A DNA stretch of 64,000 nucleotides, taken from contig NZ_JAGGJA010000005.1 in NCBI RefSeq assembly GCF_026229185.1, forward strand, positions 186,001-250,000. The letters are read 5' to 3'. Made by a program: the position numbers and the translations under genes. Positions within the stretch are counted from its first letter, which is position 1, and each line of letters starts with the position of its first letter. Of this stretch, positions 25,737 to 34,525 are shown piece by piece. The notes beneath the pieces were generated by a model. The model ran no database searches, was not told the origin of the DNA, and was given only the letters and a program-made list of their open reading frames with translations. Source of the DNA: Fodinibius salsisoli. GTDB lineage: Bacteria; Bacteroidota; Rhodothermia; Balneolales; Balneolaceae.

Positions 25737-26744
25737 CTACTTTGGAGGGAAAATAACGGGAATGGAATACATTTGAGCATTCTCAGCTTTCCCCGAGGGA
25801 TTTGCCCGCTCGAAAACCAGTCGTCCCCGCTGGTCGTCAGGAGCATCATACGTTAAGGTCGCTTCAAAAGGGACAAACTGTTCGGTCATCCAGTCTTCCT
25901 TTGCCTGGGCTGCTGTCTCGGCTAAAAGGTTATTGTGGGCATCGTATAATTTTATGGTAAAGCTGCCTTCAAAGTACCAGTACCCTTTGGCTTTACCAAT
26001 AACCGTTAGTGGTGAAGTGACATCCATATTTGGGAGTGGTTTTTTCACTTCAATCATATCACGGGCCGTCTCTTTTTCCCCAATTTCCTCAAGCGTCAGG
26101 TTTCCTAACATGTGGTGGATAATTTCGGCATCATGATTATTAAGGGTGCCTTTTCGAACAACTTTATCGCCTTCCAGGAAGTCACACTCTTCCATGGACT
26201 TCTGTTGGTCCACCTGCTCATCATAGCAAAGGGTTTTCGAATTCGTCATCCTAATTTGAGCAAAAATAAATCCATTCTTAGACCAGTTGGCAGGAGGCGC
26301 CTGGGGGACGATAAAATAAGCCCAGGGAGTACCATCCGCTAAATGCAGAATTTTTGATTTTGTTGTATCAACTTCAAAAGAGAGAGATGGAGCATTATTT
26401 GCTTTGGTAAAAGAGGTGTACTGACTATTAGGCAATTCGGTGCCAATACCTTTGGGCCAGATGGTAATGTAAGAGTGCTGAGGTTCTGCATGGACATTGA
26501 TTGGAAGTTGTCCTTCGGGCTCTGTGTTCTTACTGAAGATGTTAATCGCAAAGTCGCCTACCTTTAAATCGGACTGTTCAACTACAACCCATGATGTTGG
26601 GATTTCCAAGCGTAGGTTATAGGTAGCATTGGAGTATGTTTCCATTGCCGGGGAAGCATCTTGAGCTTTTTTAGAGGAAGAACATCCTAATAGAAGTGCG
26701 CAGCAAGTAAATAATAACGAATAGCATGAAACCCTATAACTCAT
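25737..26744 (-). CDS. Lipoprotein with C-terminal Gmad2 immunoglobulin-like domain
   Basis: The 335-residue protein has a lipoprotein signal with lipobox LLLGC at about residues 17-21, followed by a Ser/Lys linker. The N-terminal region (about 40-225) reads like a PsbP/DUF1795-type sandwich (YNLRLEIPTSWVVVEQ, then HHMLGNLTLEE), but I cannot name it firmly. The C-terminal about 105 residues are a Gmad2 domain: SPLTVIGKAKGYWYFEGSF, IKLYDAHNNLLAE, EQFVPFEATLTY. Gmad2 is found with germination and spore or envelope proteins and is probably for binding. Likely periplasmic and lipid-anchored; no partner gene is adjacent. Confidence 0.83.
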   Translation of the reverse strand: MSYRVSCYSLLFTCCALLLGCSSSKKAQDASPAMETYSNATYNLRLEIPTSWVVVEQSDLKVGDFAINIFSKNTEPEGQLPINVHAEPQHSYITIWPKGIGTELPNSQYTSFTKANNAPSLSFEVDTTKSKILHLADGTPWAYFIVPQAPPANWSKNGFIFAQIRMTNSKTLCYDEQVDQQKSMEECDFLEGDKVVRKGTLNNHDAEIIHHMLGNLTLEEIGEKETARDMIEVKKPLPNMDVTSPLTVIGKAKGYWYFEGSFTIKLYDAHNNLLAETAAQAKEDWMTEQFVPFEATLTYDAPDDQRGRLVFERANPSGKAENAQMYSIPVIFPPK

Positions 26745-26842
26745 AACGATAGCTGTTAGTTAAGGTTGTGTGGCATTATAAGCGCATTGGCACGGTTAAG
26801 TTCCCATAGGAATTTATGGCCTTATAAGTTTATAAAAACAAC

Positions 26843-26869
26843 TATAGATAACCAGGCAGGTTATCTATA
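26843..26869. promoter_or_regulatory. 11-bp perfect inverted repeat in a divergent intergenic region
   Basis: TATAGATAACC and GGTTATCTATA are exact complements around the loop AGGCA. It lies between the divergent Gmad2 lipoprotein and DKNYY genes, about 124 bases before the latter's ATG. No T-run follows, so an operator or repeat is more likely than a terminator. Confidence 0.4.
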
Positions 26870-26992
26870 AGTCTTAAAGTATAGACTCTTAGGTTTTAAA
26901 AATCTATATTATCTGATCTTTATTAGGATAGCTTGAAATAGCGTATCCTGTATCTCAAAACGAAAGCATATTAATGATTAAATAACTATTGA

Positions 26993-28282
26993 ATGAATTG
27001 GATTGTATTAATTGCGCTTTTTGCATGGCCCCTTATTTGGATTTCGTCGGTAATGATGTTTGGCGGCCCGGGAGCCAGTAATGAAATAAGCACCTATATT
27101 TCAGTTATCGTTGTCTTAAGCTATCCCATTGCGATATTTGGCCTCTATTGGCTATTTGATCGGTCGTTTTTTGGCATAGCAGGAAGACAAATGTTTTTAG
27201 TCAGCTTGATTGTTGTGCCGACACTACTCTACATGAGTGGCTACCTACAGGATGCATGGAACCTTTCGCAGGGGATACGCAATGAAGGCTATTCCAACGT
27301 TCAGGAAACCGTATATTTTAATGGTCAGGAGTTGAAGGAGGCCGATAGTGAGAGTTTTGAGATCTTGAGAATGGCGTTGCCTGCTATCCGAACAACTCCT
27401 TATGCCAAGGATAATGAACATGTTTATTATGACGGCGCGAAGCTTGAGAACGCAGAAGCTTCCACATTTGAAGCCTTGTCGCAAAGTACGGGTAGTATTT
27501 ATTTTAAAGATCAGCATAATGTATTTTATGCTGAGGACCTCTACCAGAAGCCTGCCGTGGTAGAAGGGGCCGATCCGGCCAGTATTGAGCTAATAAGGGA
27601 GGAGCATTCGGATTACTGGCGAGATAATGAAAAGGTTTTTTATGCTGGCAAGGAGATAGTTGGGGCAGATCCCGTAAGTTTTAAGCTCGCACCCCGCGCC
27701 GATAACCATTATTGGCAGGATAATTCTTCCGTTTATTTTAATGGTAAACCACTGGCTCATGCAGATCCTGAAAATTTTAGCTCTTTTAAAAAAGAACCTT
27801 ATCATTTCACCCGATCTTTAGGGCAAGATAACGATGGTTATGTTTATTGGCGCGGCCGCCTGTTGCCGGGAGCAGATGCAAGCTCTTTTAAGGTGTTGAA
27901 CCATGAGATTGGCATGGATGATGATCACTTGTTCCGCCAAACAGAGGTGATGCTGACGGATTATGATGCCTCCTCTTTTAGGTTACTGGAAGATGATGCC
28001 TATCTCGGCAAAGATGTAAACCATGTTTATAACTTAAGTAAGGGACATGCAGGGATTATTGAAGGAGTTGATCCCAATACCTTTGCTGTCTTAGGCAAAG
28101 GGTACCTTAAAGATCATCAGTATGTTTATTATCGAAAGGACTATGAATCTAAAGTAGTTGTAGTGGAAGAGGCTGATGCCAGCAGCTTCGTTATTGCCAC
28201 CGATGTAAAAGGAAAAGCTGATGCCCGGGATACTGATCGTTACTTCCACCAGGGAAAGCCATTGCCAGCATCAACAGATTAG
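26993..28282 (+). CDS. Membrane-anchored DKNYY-repeat protein
   Basis: The 429-residue protein has three membrane segments within the first about 85 residues and then about nine tandem units of roughly 30-38 residues. Each unit is built like YxKDxxxVYYxGxxLxxADxxSFxxL, for example YAKDNEHVYYDGAKLENAEA, YWRDNEKVFYAGKEIVGADP and YLKDHQYVYYRKD. This is the DKNYY family, widespread in Bacteroidota and of unknown function; the repeats probably form a propeller or solenoid outside the membrane. The units are diverged from each other, so they are old duplications. A single gene; no partner is suggested by the context. Confidence 0.85.
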   Translation: MNWIVLIALFAWPLIWISSVMMFGGPGASNEISTYISVIVVLSYPIAIFGLYWLFDRSFFGIAGRQMFLVSLIVVPTLLYMSGYLQDAWNLSQGIRNEGYSNVQETVYFNGQELKEADSESFEILRMALPAIRTTPYAKDNEHVYYDGAKLENAEASTFEALSQSTGSIYFKDQHNVFYAEDLYQKPAVVEGADPASIELIREEHSDYWRDNEKVFYAGKEIVGADPVSFKLAPRADNHYWQDNSSVYFNGKPLAHADPENFSSFKKEPYHFTRSLGQDNDGYVYWRGRLLPGADASSFKVLNHEIGMDDDHLFRQTEVMLTDYDASSFRLLEDDAYLGKDVNHVYNLSKGHAGIIEGVDPNTFAVLGKGYLKDHQYVYYRKDYESKVVVVEEADASSFVIATDVKGKADARDTDRYFHQGKPLPASTD

Positions 28283-28288
28283 TCGTGG

Positions 28289-28329
28289 CTTGCCATCCTG
28301 TCCGTCGGTTGACGCATCAGAATGACAAG
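28289..28329. repeat. Short copy of the GTCATCCTGA inverted-repeat family
   Basis: CTTGCCATCCTG (28289-28300) and CAGAATGACAAG (28318-28329) are near-complementary arms around 17 bases, matching the inner arms of the 20229-20354 element. It lies between the convergent DKNYY and PolX genes and may also serve as a terminator. Confidence 0.55.
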
Positions 28330-28372
28330 GTGGGATAATTTTATAAGGATCGTTTTTGGGATTATAAAAACA

Positions 28373-30136
28373 TTACTCTTTATCCCTAAACCACTGGGCC
28401 AGCTCATCCGCAGATTTAGTATTGAGGATGCGCTCCTTCTCAAACTTTCCTTTTCGGGCAATGCGTACGCCATAGGGAATGTCATCAATACCATCAATGC
28501 TGTGGGCATCTGGATTAATGGAACTCATCAGCCCAACTTCTTTGGCTTTATTCCCATGTCGCCAGTCGAGGTCGAGACGCCAGGGGCTGGCATTGATTTC
28601 GATAGCGGTATTATGCTCTGCAGCTAATTCGATGAGCTTGTTTATATCCAGGTCGCTGCCGTCTCTTTTAAGTAACAAGCGGCCGGTCGGATGTCCTACA
28701 ATGCGCGTGTAGGGATTGGTGATGGCATTCTGAAAGCGGGTCATCATCTTATCGCGATTCATTTCCAGTCCCGAATGCACACTGGCAATCACAAAGTCAA
28801 AGCCTTCGAGCAGCTCATCGTCATAATCAAGGCTCCCATCACTCAGGATGTCGGATTCAATACCCTTAAAGATGCGGAAATTTTGTCCCTCATCGGCAAA
28901 CTGTTCGTTTAGCTCATCAATCTCTTCCCACTGCTGTTTCACTTCGTCCGCCTTCAGTCCACCGGCATAAGCAGCAGTATGCGAGTGGTCGGTAATGCCC
29001 AGATATTCGTATCCCCGTTCCATGCAAGCCTCGGCCATATCCTTGATGGAATACTTGCCGTCGCTCCAAGTGCTGTGTGCATGAATGACGCCCCGGATGT
29101 CATCATCCGTGAGCAGGTTCATCTCTTCATTATTTTCAAAGAAATCAATCTCCCCGCGGTCTTCCCGAAGTTCAGGGGGCACAAAATGCAGGTCTAATTT
29201 TTGATAAATATCCGTTTCTGAGGAATAGTCAATCGGTGCATCAAAATTGGTATTACCTTTATCATCCAGCTCAAAAAGGCCGTATTCATTTAGCGAGAGA
29301 CCGCGTTCACGGGCTCGCTGGCGAAGTACTACGTTGTGTTCCTTGCTGCCCGTAAAATACATCAGTGCCGCTGGAAATTGTTCGGGCTTCACGATGCGAA
29401 GGTCCACCTGTCGTCCATCCTGGGTACGGATAGAGCTTTTGGTGTCGCCGCGTCCCAATACATCTACCACCAGTTCATGGTCAACAAAAGCATCAAAAAG
29501 ATCAGAGATATGTTTCTCTTTGGCCCCAATGAGAATATCAATATCACCAATGGTTTCATTGGAACGGCGGAGTGAACCCGCTACTTCAATGGCTTCTACA
29601 CCTTCCAGGTCCTTAAGGAAATCATACATGGGACGAGCAATTTCGGTGGCCTGATCCAGGCGGCAGCGTTCATCAAACTGTTCCATCCATTCAATAGATT
29701 TCAGGATTTTCTCCGCCGATTTCTTCCCGAGACCATCCAGTTCGGCTACCCGACCGTCTTCACAAGCTGCTTTCAGTTCCTCAAGCTCCGAGATCCCCAG
29801 TTCTTTATGGATTTTAGCGATATTTTTAGGTCCCAGACCCGAGATATCCAGCCACTTGATGACGCCCTCCGGAATACGCGAGCGCAGTTCTTCGAGTACT
29901 TCAATAGTACCATTTTCCGCATACGATTGAATGTCTTCCGCAATAGATTTACCAATGCCCTTGATGTCAGTCAGGTTGCCATCCTCAATATAATCATTAA
30001 TATCGTCATTAAGCGATTCAATGGTCTGAGCAGCACGATCAAAAGCAATAGCACGGAAGCGGTTTTCGCCGGCCAGCTGCATCAGTTGATAAATTTCACG
30101 CAATCGTTCGGCAATTTCCTGGTTGGTTACGGACAT
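28373..30136 (-). CDS. polX: DNA polymerase/3'-5' exonuclease PolX
   Basis: A 587-residue family X polymerase with the bacterial domain order. The N-terminal 8-kDa-like and helix-hairpin-helix part has AIAFDRAAQTIESLN, LTDIKGIGKSIAED and LDGLGKKSAEKIL. The nucleotidyltransferase palm (about 175-310) has VAGSLRRSNETIGDIDILI carrying the catalytic Asp pair and GRQVDLRIVKPEQF. A C-terminal PHP domain from about 335 has GVIHAHSTWSDGKYSIKDMA, GITDHSH and VGHPTGRLLL, with metal-binding His and Asp residues. PolX fills short gaps in base-excision repair and the PHP part gives 3'-5' exonuclease activity. Length is normal (about 570-590). Confidence 0.96.
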   Translation of the reverse strand: MSVTNQEIAERLREIYQLMQLAGENRFRAIAFDRAAQTIESLNDDINDYIEDGNLTDIKGIGKSIAEDIQSYAENGTIEVLEELRSRIPEGVIKWLDISGLGPKNIAKIHKELGISELEELKAACEDGRVAELDGLGKKSAEKILKSIEWMEQFDERCRLDQATEIARPMYDFLKDLEGVEAIEVAGSLRRSNETIGDIDILIGAKEKHISDLFDAFVDHELVVDVLGRGDTKSSIRTQDGRQVDLRIVKPEQFPAALMYFTGSKEHNVVLRQRARERGLSLNEYGLFELDDKGNTNFDAPIDYSSETDIYQKLDLHFVPPELREDRGEIDFFENNEEMNLLTDDDIRGVIHAHSTWSDGKYSIKDMAEACMERGYEYLGITDHSHTAAYAGGLKADEVKQQWEEIDELNEQFADEGQNFRIFKGIESDILSDGSLDYDDELLEGFDFVIASVHSGLEMNRDKMMTRFQNAITNPYTRIVGHPTGRLLLKRDGSDLDINKLIELAAEHNTAIEINASPWRLDLDWRHGNKAKEVGLMSSINPDAHSIDGIDDIPYGVRIARKGKFEKERILNTKSADELAQWFRDKE

Positions 30137-30254
30137 GTAAATGATTTTAGTTCATTGAAGTATGTGAGCATCGGCAAACAAAAAAAGAATTGAATCATTC
30201 CCTTTTTACTTGCATGTTAGAGCACTAAAATTAACAAATTTAGGCCAAGGTATC

Positions 30255-31226
30255 GTGAAAAAATCTGCTGTTTTTAATAAAATTCTGCTGCTGATCATCG
30301 GCATCGTAGGGCTTCAACAAATAGCTTTCGCTCAAGAAAGTACGGCCGCTGAACATTATTTGTTTTCCTATTTCGTAGGCAATGGTGAGGATGGGCTGCA
30401 TCTGGCCCATAGCACCGATGGGCTAAAATGGAAGCCACTGAACGCAGGGGAATCGTTACTAACTCCTCGCGTGGGCGAAGATAAGCTGATGCGGGACCCG
30501 TCCATCGTGCAGGGACCGGATGGTACTTTTCATATGGTATGGACGGTCAGCTGGGGCGAACAAGGGATTGGTTATGCCTCTTCGGAAGACCTTATCCACT
30601 GGTCAGAGCAACAATTTATTCCCGTGATGGAACACGAGCCCGATGCCTTAAACTGCTGGGCGCCGGAGCTATTTTATGATGAGCAGAGCGATCAGTTTGT
30701 TATCGTTTGGGCCACTACTATTCCCGGAAAGTTCCCCAAAACAGATGGGCAGGATGGCGATAAATACAATCACCGGCTTTATGCGGTAACCACGAAAGAT
30801 TTTTCTACCTTCAGTGATACCGAATTATTCTATGACCATGGATTTAATGTGATTGACGGTGCCATTTTTAAGGCAGGTGATCAGTATGCCATGCTCTTAA
30901 AAGATGAAACGAATGAGCCTTTTCCGGTACAGAAAAATATCCGCCTGGCGTTCAGCGACCATGCTACAGGGCCATGGACAGACGCTACGAATCCGATCAC
31001 CGGTGACTACTGGGCTGAAGGCCCGACGGTTCTTAAGATTGATGGAAAGTGGCACGTCTATTTTGACAAGTATATCGAAGGTCAATACGGACTAATTGTG
31101 TCGGATGATTTAAAGGAGTGGCAAGACCTTTCTTCTGAGCTTCAGATGCCAGAGGAAATGCGTCACGGTACGACTTTCAAGGTATCCACGGAAGTTGCTA
31201 ATAAACTACTAAACCAGTTAAATTAA
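30255..31226 (+). CDS. Secreted GH43-like glycoside hydrolase (five-bladed propeller)
   Basis: From the GTG at 30255 the product has 323 residues and starts with a clear signal peptide (VKKSAVFNKILLLIIGI... to IAFAQ). The frame is open 15 codons further up to a TTG, but that start would put a polar extension before the signal. The body is of the GH43/GH32-like propeller type: LMRDPSIVQGPDGTFHMVWT, GYASSEDLIHW, CWAPELFYDEQSDQFVIVW, VIDGAIFKAGDQYAMLLKDE and YWAEGPTVLKIDGKWHVYFD. The Asp in RDPSI, the Asp in VIDGAI and the Glu in WAEGP match the usual catalytic triad order. Likely an arabinosidase/xylosidase-type enzyme in the periplasm; substrate open. Confidence 0.82.
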   Translation: MKKSAVFNKILLLIIGIVGLQQIAFAQESTAAEHYLFSYFVGNGEDGLHLAHSTDGLKWKPLNAGESLLTPRVGEDKLMRDPSIVQGPDGTFHMVWTVSWGEQGIGYASSEDLIHWSEQQFIPVMEHEPDALNCWAPELFYDEQSDQFVIVWATTIPGKFPKTDGQDGDKYNHRLYAVTTKDFSTFSDTELFYDHGFNVIDGAIFKAGDQYAMLLKDETNEPFPVQKNIRLAFSDHATGPWTDATNPITGDYWAEGPTVLKIDGKWHVYFDKYIEGQYGLIVSDDLKEWQDLSSELQMPEEMRHGTTFKVSTEVANKLLNQLN

Positions 31227-31230
31227 GACC

Positions 31231-31743
31231 ATGAGTAACTATAAGAACCGATGGATAGTTGGGGTTGTTGCACTCGTGCTGCTTGGAAGCTGTAGTGCGC
31301 AACCTGAGGTTAAACCATCCAAGCAAAAGGTGTCGGCTATACTTAATGGGTGGCATCAGGCGGCTGCGCAGGCAAACTTTGATCAGTATTTTAGCTATTT
31401 TTCCGGTGACAGTGCAATTTTTATGGGTACGGATGCCACCGAGCGGTGGACCATAACCGAATTTAAGGAGTATGCGAAGCCGCATTTTGAGCGGGGACGT
31501 GCCTGGAATTTTACTCCGGTAGAACGGCATATTTATTTTTCCAATGATGGAGCAACCGCTTGGTTTGATGAGTCACTGGACACCCCGAATTTAGGGCCGG
31601 CACGTGGGACCGGGACATTGGTTAAGCAGGATACAACCTGGAAGATTGCCCACTATAATTTATCGATCCCGATTCCTAATGCTATCGCTGATACGGTGAT
31701 AAAACAGGTAGAAGAGGCATTGAAGGATACGAGTAGCAAATAA
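31231..31743 (+). CDS. NTF2-like (SnoaL-type) lipoprotein
   Basis: The 170-residue protein has a lipoprotein signal with lipobox LLGSC at about 18-22 and a single NTF2/SnoaL_3-type domain. It contains VSAILNGWHQAAAQANFDQYFSYFSGDSAIFMGTDATERW, then FKEYAKPHF, and TAWFDESLDTPNLGPARGTGTLVKQDTTWKIAHYNLSIPIPN as the sheet that closes the cone, given here as pieces of the family pattern. No catalytic residues can be assigned; this type is usually annotated as nuclear transport factor 2 family, role unknown. It begins 4 bases after the GH43-like stop, so both are in one operon. Confidence 0.87.
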   Translation: MSNYKNRWIVGVVALVLLGSCSAQPEVKPSKQKVSAILNGWHQAAAQANFDQYFSYFSGDSAIFMGTDATERWTITEFKEYAKPHFERGRAWNFTPVERHIYFSNDGATAWFDESLDTPNLGPARGTGTLVKQDTTWKIAHYNLSIPIPNAIADTVIKQVEEALKDTSSK

Positions 31744-31755
31744 AAATCTACCTTA

Positions 31756-31820
31756 GCTGTTCCAAGCGTCCACGCTTGGAACAATATATAATGGTGATAA
31801 GCGTGGACGCTTATCACAGC
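31756..31820. repeat. Double-hairpin cruciform repeat element
   Basis: The 65-base element starts GCTGT and ends ACAGC (complementary ends). It holds two adjacent hairpins, TTCCAAGCG/CGCTTGGAA and GATAAGCG/CGCTTATC, whose loops read TCCA and TGGA and so are complements of each other. Both halves share the word AGCGT-CCACGCT. It lies between the NTF2-like and M14 genes (both plus strand). Confidence 0.7.
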
Positions 31821-31852
31821 AGGGGCAATTATTAATATTTTTATCGGTTTTT

Positions 31853-34363
31853 ATGTCATATCGTAAATGTTGGCTTGTTTTAATCTTTATTTTCCTGAGT
31901 ATTTCTGCACACGCTCAGTTGCAATCTCCTTCTGAATTTTTGGGATATGAGTTGGGCAGTGAGTGGACGCCCCATCATAAAGTGATGGATTATTTTTGGC
32001 ATGCAGCCGAACAGTCGCCCTTGGTTGAAGGAGAATCGTATGGCGAAACATACGAGGGTCGGCAGCTGATGGTAGTATATATCGCCAGCGAAGAAAATGT
32101 AGACCAGCTGGAGCAGATTCGCACCGATAACTTAAAACGAACCGGATTAATCGACGGGGAGCCTGCCAATAACCAAACGGCTATTGTATGGTTAAGCTAT
32201 AATGTACACGGCAACGAGACTTCCAGCAGCGAAGCAGCCATGAAGACGCTTTATGAGTTAACCCGTCCGGATAACGATCGCACTAAGCAGTGGCTACAAA
32301 ATACGGTCGTCATTATGGATCCCATGCTTAATCCGGATGGGCGGGATCGCTACGTACACTGGTACAAAGAAACGGTTGGGGCGGATCCGAATATCCATGA
32401 AGCGGCCCGCGAACATCACGAGCCCTGGCCCAATGGACGAACGAATCACTATTATTTTGATTTAAATCGCGACTGGGCCTGGCTAACGCAGAAAGAAAGT
32501 CGACAACGGTTGGCTAAATACCAGCAGTGGATGCCGCACATCCATGTAGACTTTCATGAGCAGGGACACAATGCACCCTATTACTTTGCCCCGGCCGCCA
32601 AGCCCTTCCACAATGCCATCACTGACTGGCAGGAAGAATTTCAGTATACCATTGGCAGAAATCATGCGAAGTATTTTAATGAAAACGGCTGGCTTTATTT
32701 TACCCGCGAAGTCTTTGATCTGTTTTATCCCAGCTATGGCGATACGTATCCTATTTTTAACGGGGCCATAGGCATGACGTACGAGCAAGGCGGGCAGGTA
32801 GGCCTTAGTATTAAGCTGCAGGAAGGGGATACCTTAACGCTGGATGACCGGCTGACCCATCATCACACTACCGGTCTTTCAACCGTTGAAACAGCTTCTA
32901 AACATGCGGGCGATTTGGTTCGTGAATTTGAGGAATATTATGAGCAGTCAAATACAGAGCCTGCAGGTAAATACAAGACGTTTATAATCAAAGGCGATAA
33001 CAATCCAGACAAAATACGCAGTCTCTTTGCGCTGCTGGATCGCCACCAGGTACGGTACGGAAAAGCAAAAACAGACCGTTCACTGGAAGGCTATAACTAT
33101 GCGACCGGCAAATCAGAGGATATCCAAGTTACAGAAGATGATTATCTTGTGAGCGCCTTTCAGCCTAAATCCGTACTGGCACGGGTGTTGTTTGAACCAC
33201 AGCCACAGCTCGAAGATTCTGTAACCTACGATATCACTGCCTGGGAGCAGCACTATGCTTTCGGGTTGGAGGGATATGCACTGACCGAGCGACTGGAAGT
33301 TGAAGTTGCTGATACCCCACAACAAGCCAATCCTGATCCGGTTTCGGTTACCGGCCAGCCGTATGCCTACCTGTTGCCGTGGAAAGATATTGCAGATGCC
33401 AAGGCACTGGCAGCATTACTCAAAGAAGATATCAACGTTCGTTTTACGCAAAAAGAGATTAGGCTGGATGGGGAAACCTATCAGCCTGGTACGCTCGTGA
33501 TTCCACGGGCTGACAACCAAAATCTGAATCCACAATTTGATCAGCTTGTTCAGCAAGTGGCTACGGAACACCATCGCGACCTTGTTACCGTATCAACCGG
33601 ATTTGCAGCCTCGGGAGTCGACTTTGGATCTTCTTCGGTCCGCTACCTGGCAAAACCTCATGTAGCATTGCTAAGCGGCCGGGGAACATCATCCAACAGG
33701 GTGGGAGAGGTGTGGCACTTTTTTGATCAACAGGTCGACTATCCATTGACGATGATCAATACGGATTATTTTGAAAATATTGATCTTGATAACTATGATG
33801 TGCTTATTTTGCCAGCTGGTCGGTATAGCGATATTCTGGGTGAGGGTAAGATGAAAGAGCTGAAGGCATGGGTTTTATCCGGTGGAAAGTTGATTGCACT
33901 GGGTAGAAGTAATGCCTTTTTAGCCGGAAAAGAAGGCTTTAAACTCAAGAAAAAAGAGATTGAGACCGATTCCTTAGATCAACAAAGACGTAATACTTAT
34001 GGTGGGAATCAGCGTAAACGTATTTCCGAGTTCAACTCCGGTTCCATCTACAAAATTGCTATGGATCCAACGCATCCACTGGCATTCGGCTATGGCGACG
34101 ATTATTTCTCCTTAAAACGTAATGCTGCCGCATACGGCTTTTTAGAAAACGGCTGGAATGTGGGCTTCGCAAAAGAAGATGCCCATATGAGTGGTTTTAT
34201 AGGCTATAAAGCCAAAGAAAAGCTTCAAGATACGCTTACGTTCGGCGTACAAGAGATGGGTGAAGGCTCCATAATTTATTTGGTAGATAATCCCTTATTC
34301 CGGGCTTTCTGGCACAATGGAAAGCTGCTCTTTGGGAATGCGGTGTTTTTGGTTGGGAATTAG
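31853..34363 (+). CDS. Secreted M14-family zinc carboxypeptidase
   Basis: An 836-residue exported peptidase with signal peptide to about SAHAQ (residue 22). The M14 catalytic domain covers about 45-350. Zinc ligands are His119 and Glu122 in NVHGNETSSSE and His235 in HVDFHEQGH; the catalytic Glu311 lies in MTYEQGG, and DLNRDWAW carries the substrate Arg. The rest (about 360-836) is a beta-rich region and a glutamine-amidotransferase-like segment (NYDVLILPAGRYSDIL, AWVLSGGKLIALG), as in long M14 proteins of Bacteroidota and Rhodothermota. It removes C-terminal residues from peptides outside the cytoplasm. The gene is single, with the cruciform repeat upstream. Confidence 0.92.
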   Translation: MSYRKCWLVLIFIFLSISAHAQLQSPSEFLGYELGSEWTPHHKVMDYFWHAAEQSPLVEGESYGETYEGRQLMVVYIASEENVDQLEQIRTDNLKRTGLIDGEPANNQTAIVWLSYNVHGNETSSSEAAMKTLYELTRPDNDRTKQWLQNTVVIMDPMLNPDGRDRYVHWYKETVGADPNIHEAAREHHEPWPNGRTNHYYFDLNRDWAWLTQKESRQRLAKYQQWMPHIHVDFHEQGHNAPYYFAPAAKPFHNAITDWQEEFQYTIGRNHAKYFNENGWLYFTREVFDLFYPSYGDTYPIFNGAIGMTYEQGGQVGLSIKLQEGDTLTLDDRLTHHHTTGLSTVETASKHAGDLVREFEEYYEQSNTEPAGKYKTFIIKGDNNPDKIRSLFALLDRHQVRYGKAKTDRSLEGYNYATGKSEDIQVTEDDYLVSAFQPKSVLARVLFEPQPQLEDSVTYDITAWEQHYAFGLEGYALTERLEVEVADTPQQANPDPVSVTGQPYAYLLPWKDIADAKALAALLKEDINVRFTQKEIRLDGETYQPGTLVIPRADNQNLNPQFDQLVQQVATEHHRDLVTVSTGFAASGVDFGSSSVRYLAKPHVALLSGRGTSSNRVGEVWHFFDQQVDYPLTMINTDYFENIDLDNYDVLILPAGRYSDILGEGKMKELKAWVLSGGKLIALGRSNAFLAGKEGFKLKKKEIETDSLDQQRRNTYGGNQRKRISEFNSGSIYKIAMDPTHPLAFGYGDDYFSLKRNAAAYGFLENGWNVGFAKEDAHMSGFIGYKAKEKLQDTLTFGVQEMGEGSIIYLVDNPLFRAFWHNGKLLFGNAVFLVGN

Positions 34364-34371
34364 TCTGTGGG

Positions 34372-34392
34372 TTATGAGTAGTGAGTCTTGAG
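34372..34392. repeat. Three-unit TNNNGAG heptamer repeat
   Basis: TTATGAG, TAGTGAG and TCTTGAG follow each other exactly just after the M14 stop codon. The same units occur in the opposite orientation in the six-unit array at 35970-36011, on the far side of the erythromycin-esterase-like gene. Confidence 0.7.
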
Positions 34393-34525
34393 TGTCATGC
34401 GATTTATATTTTTAGGCCATGAAGAAATAACGTAAACAAGATCCCAAGCTATGGAGAGTTTTGTGAACTTTGTGCCTGCTGCGTACCATTTTGAAGTGTT
34501 GGATTATATTATTTCTGGAGTAAGT

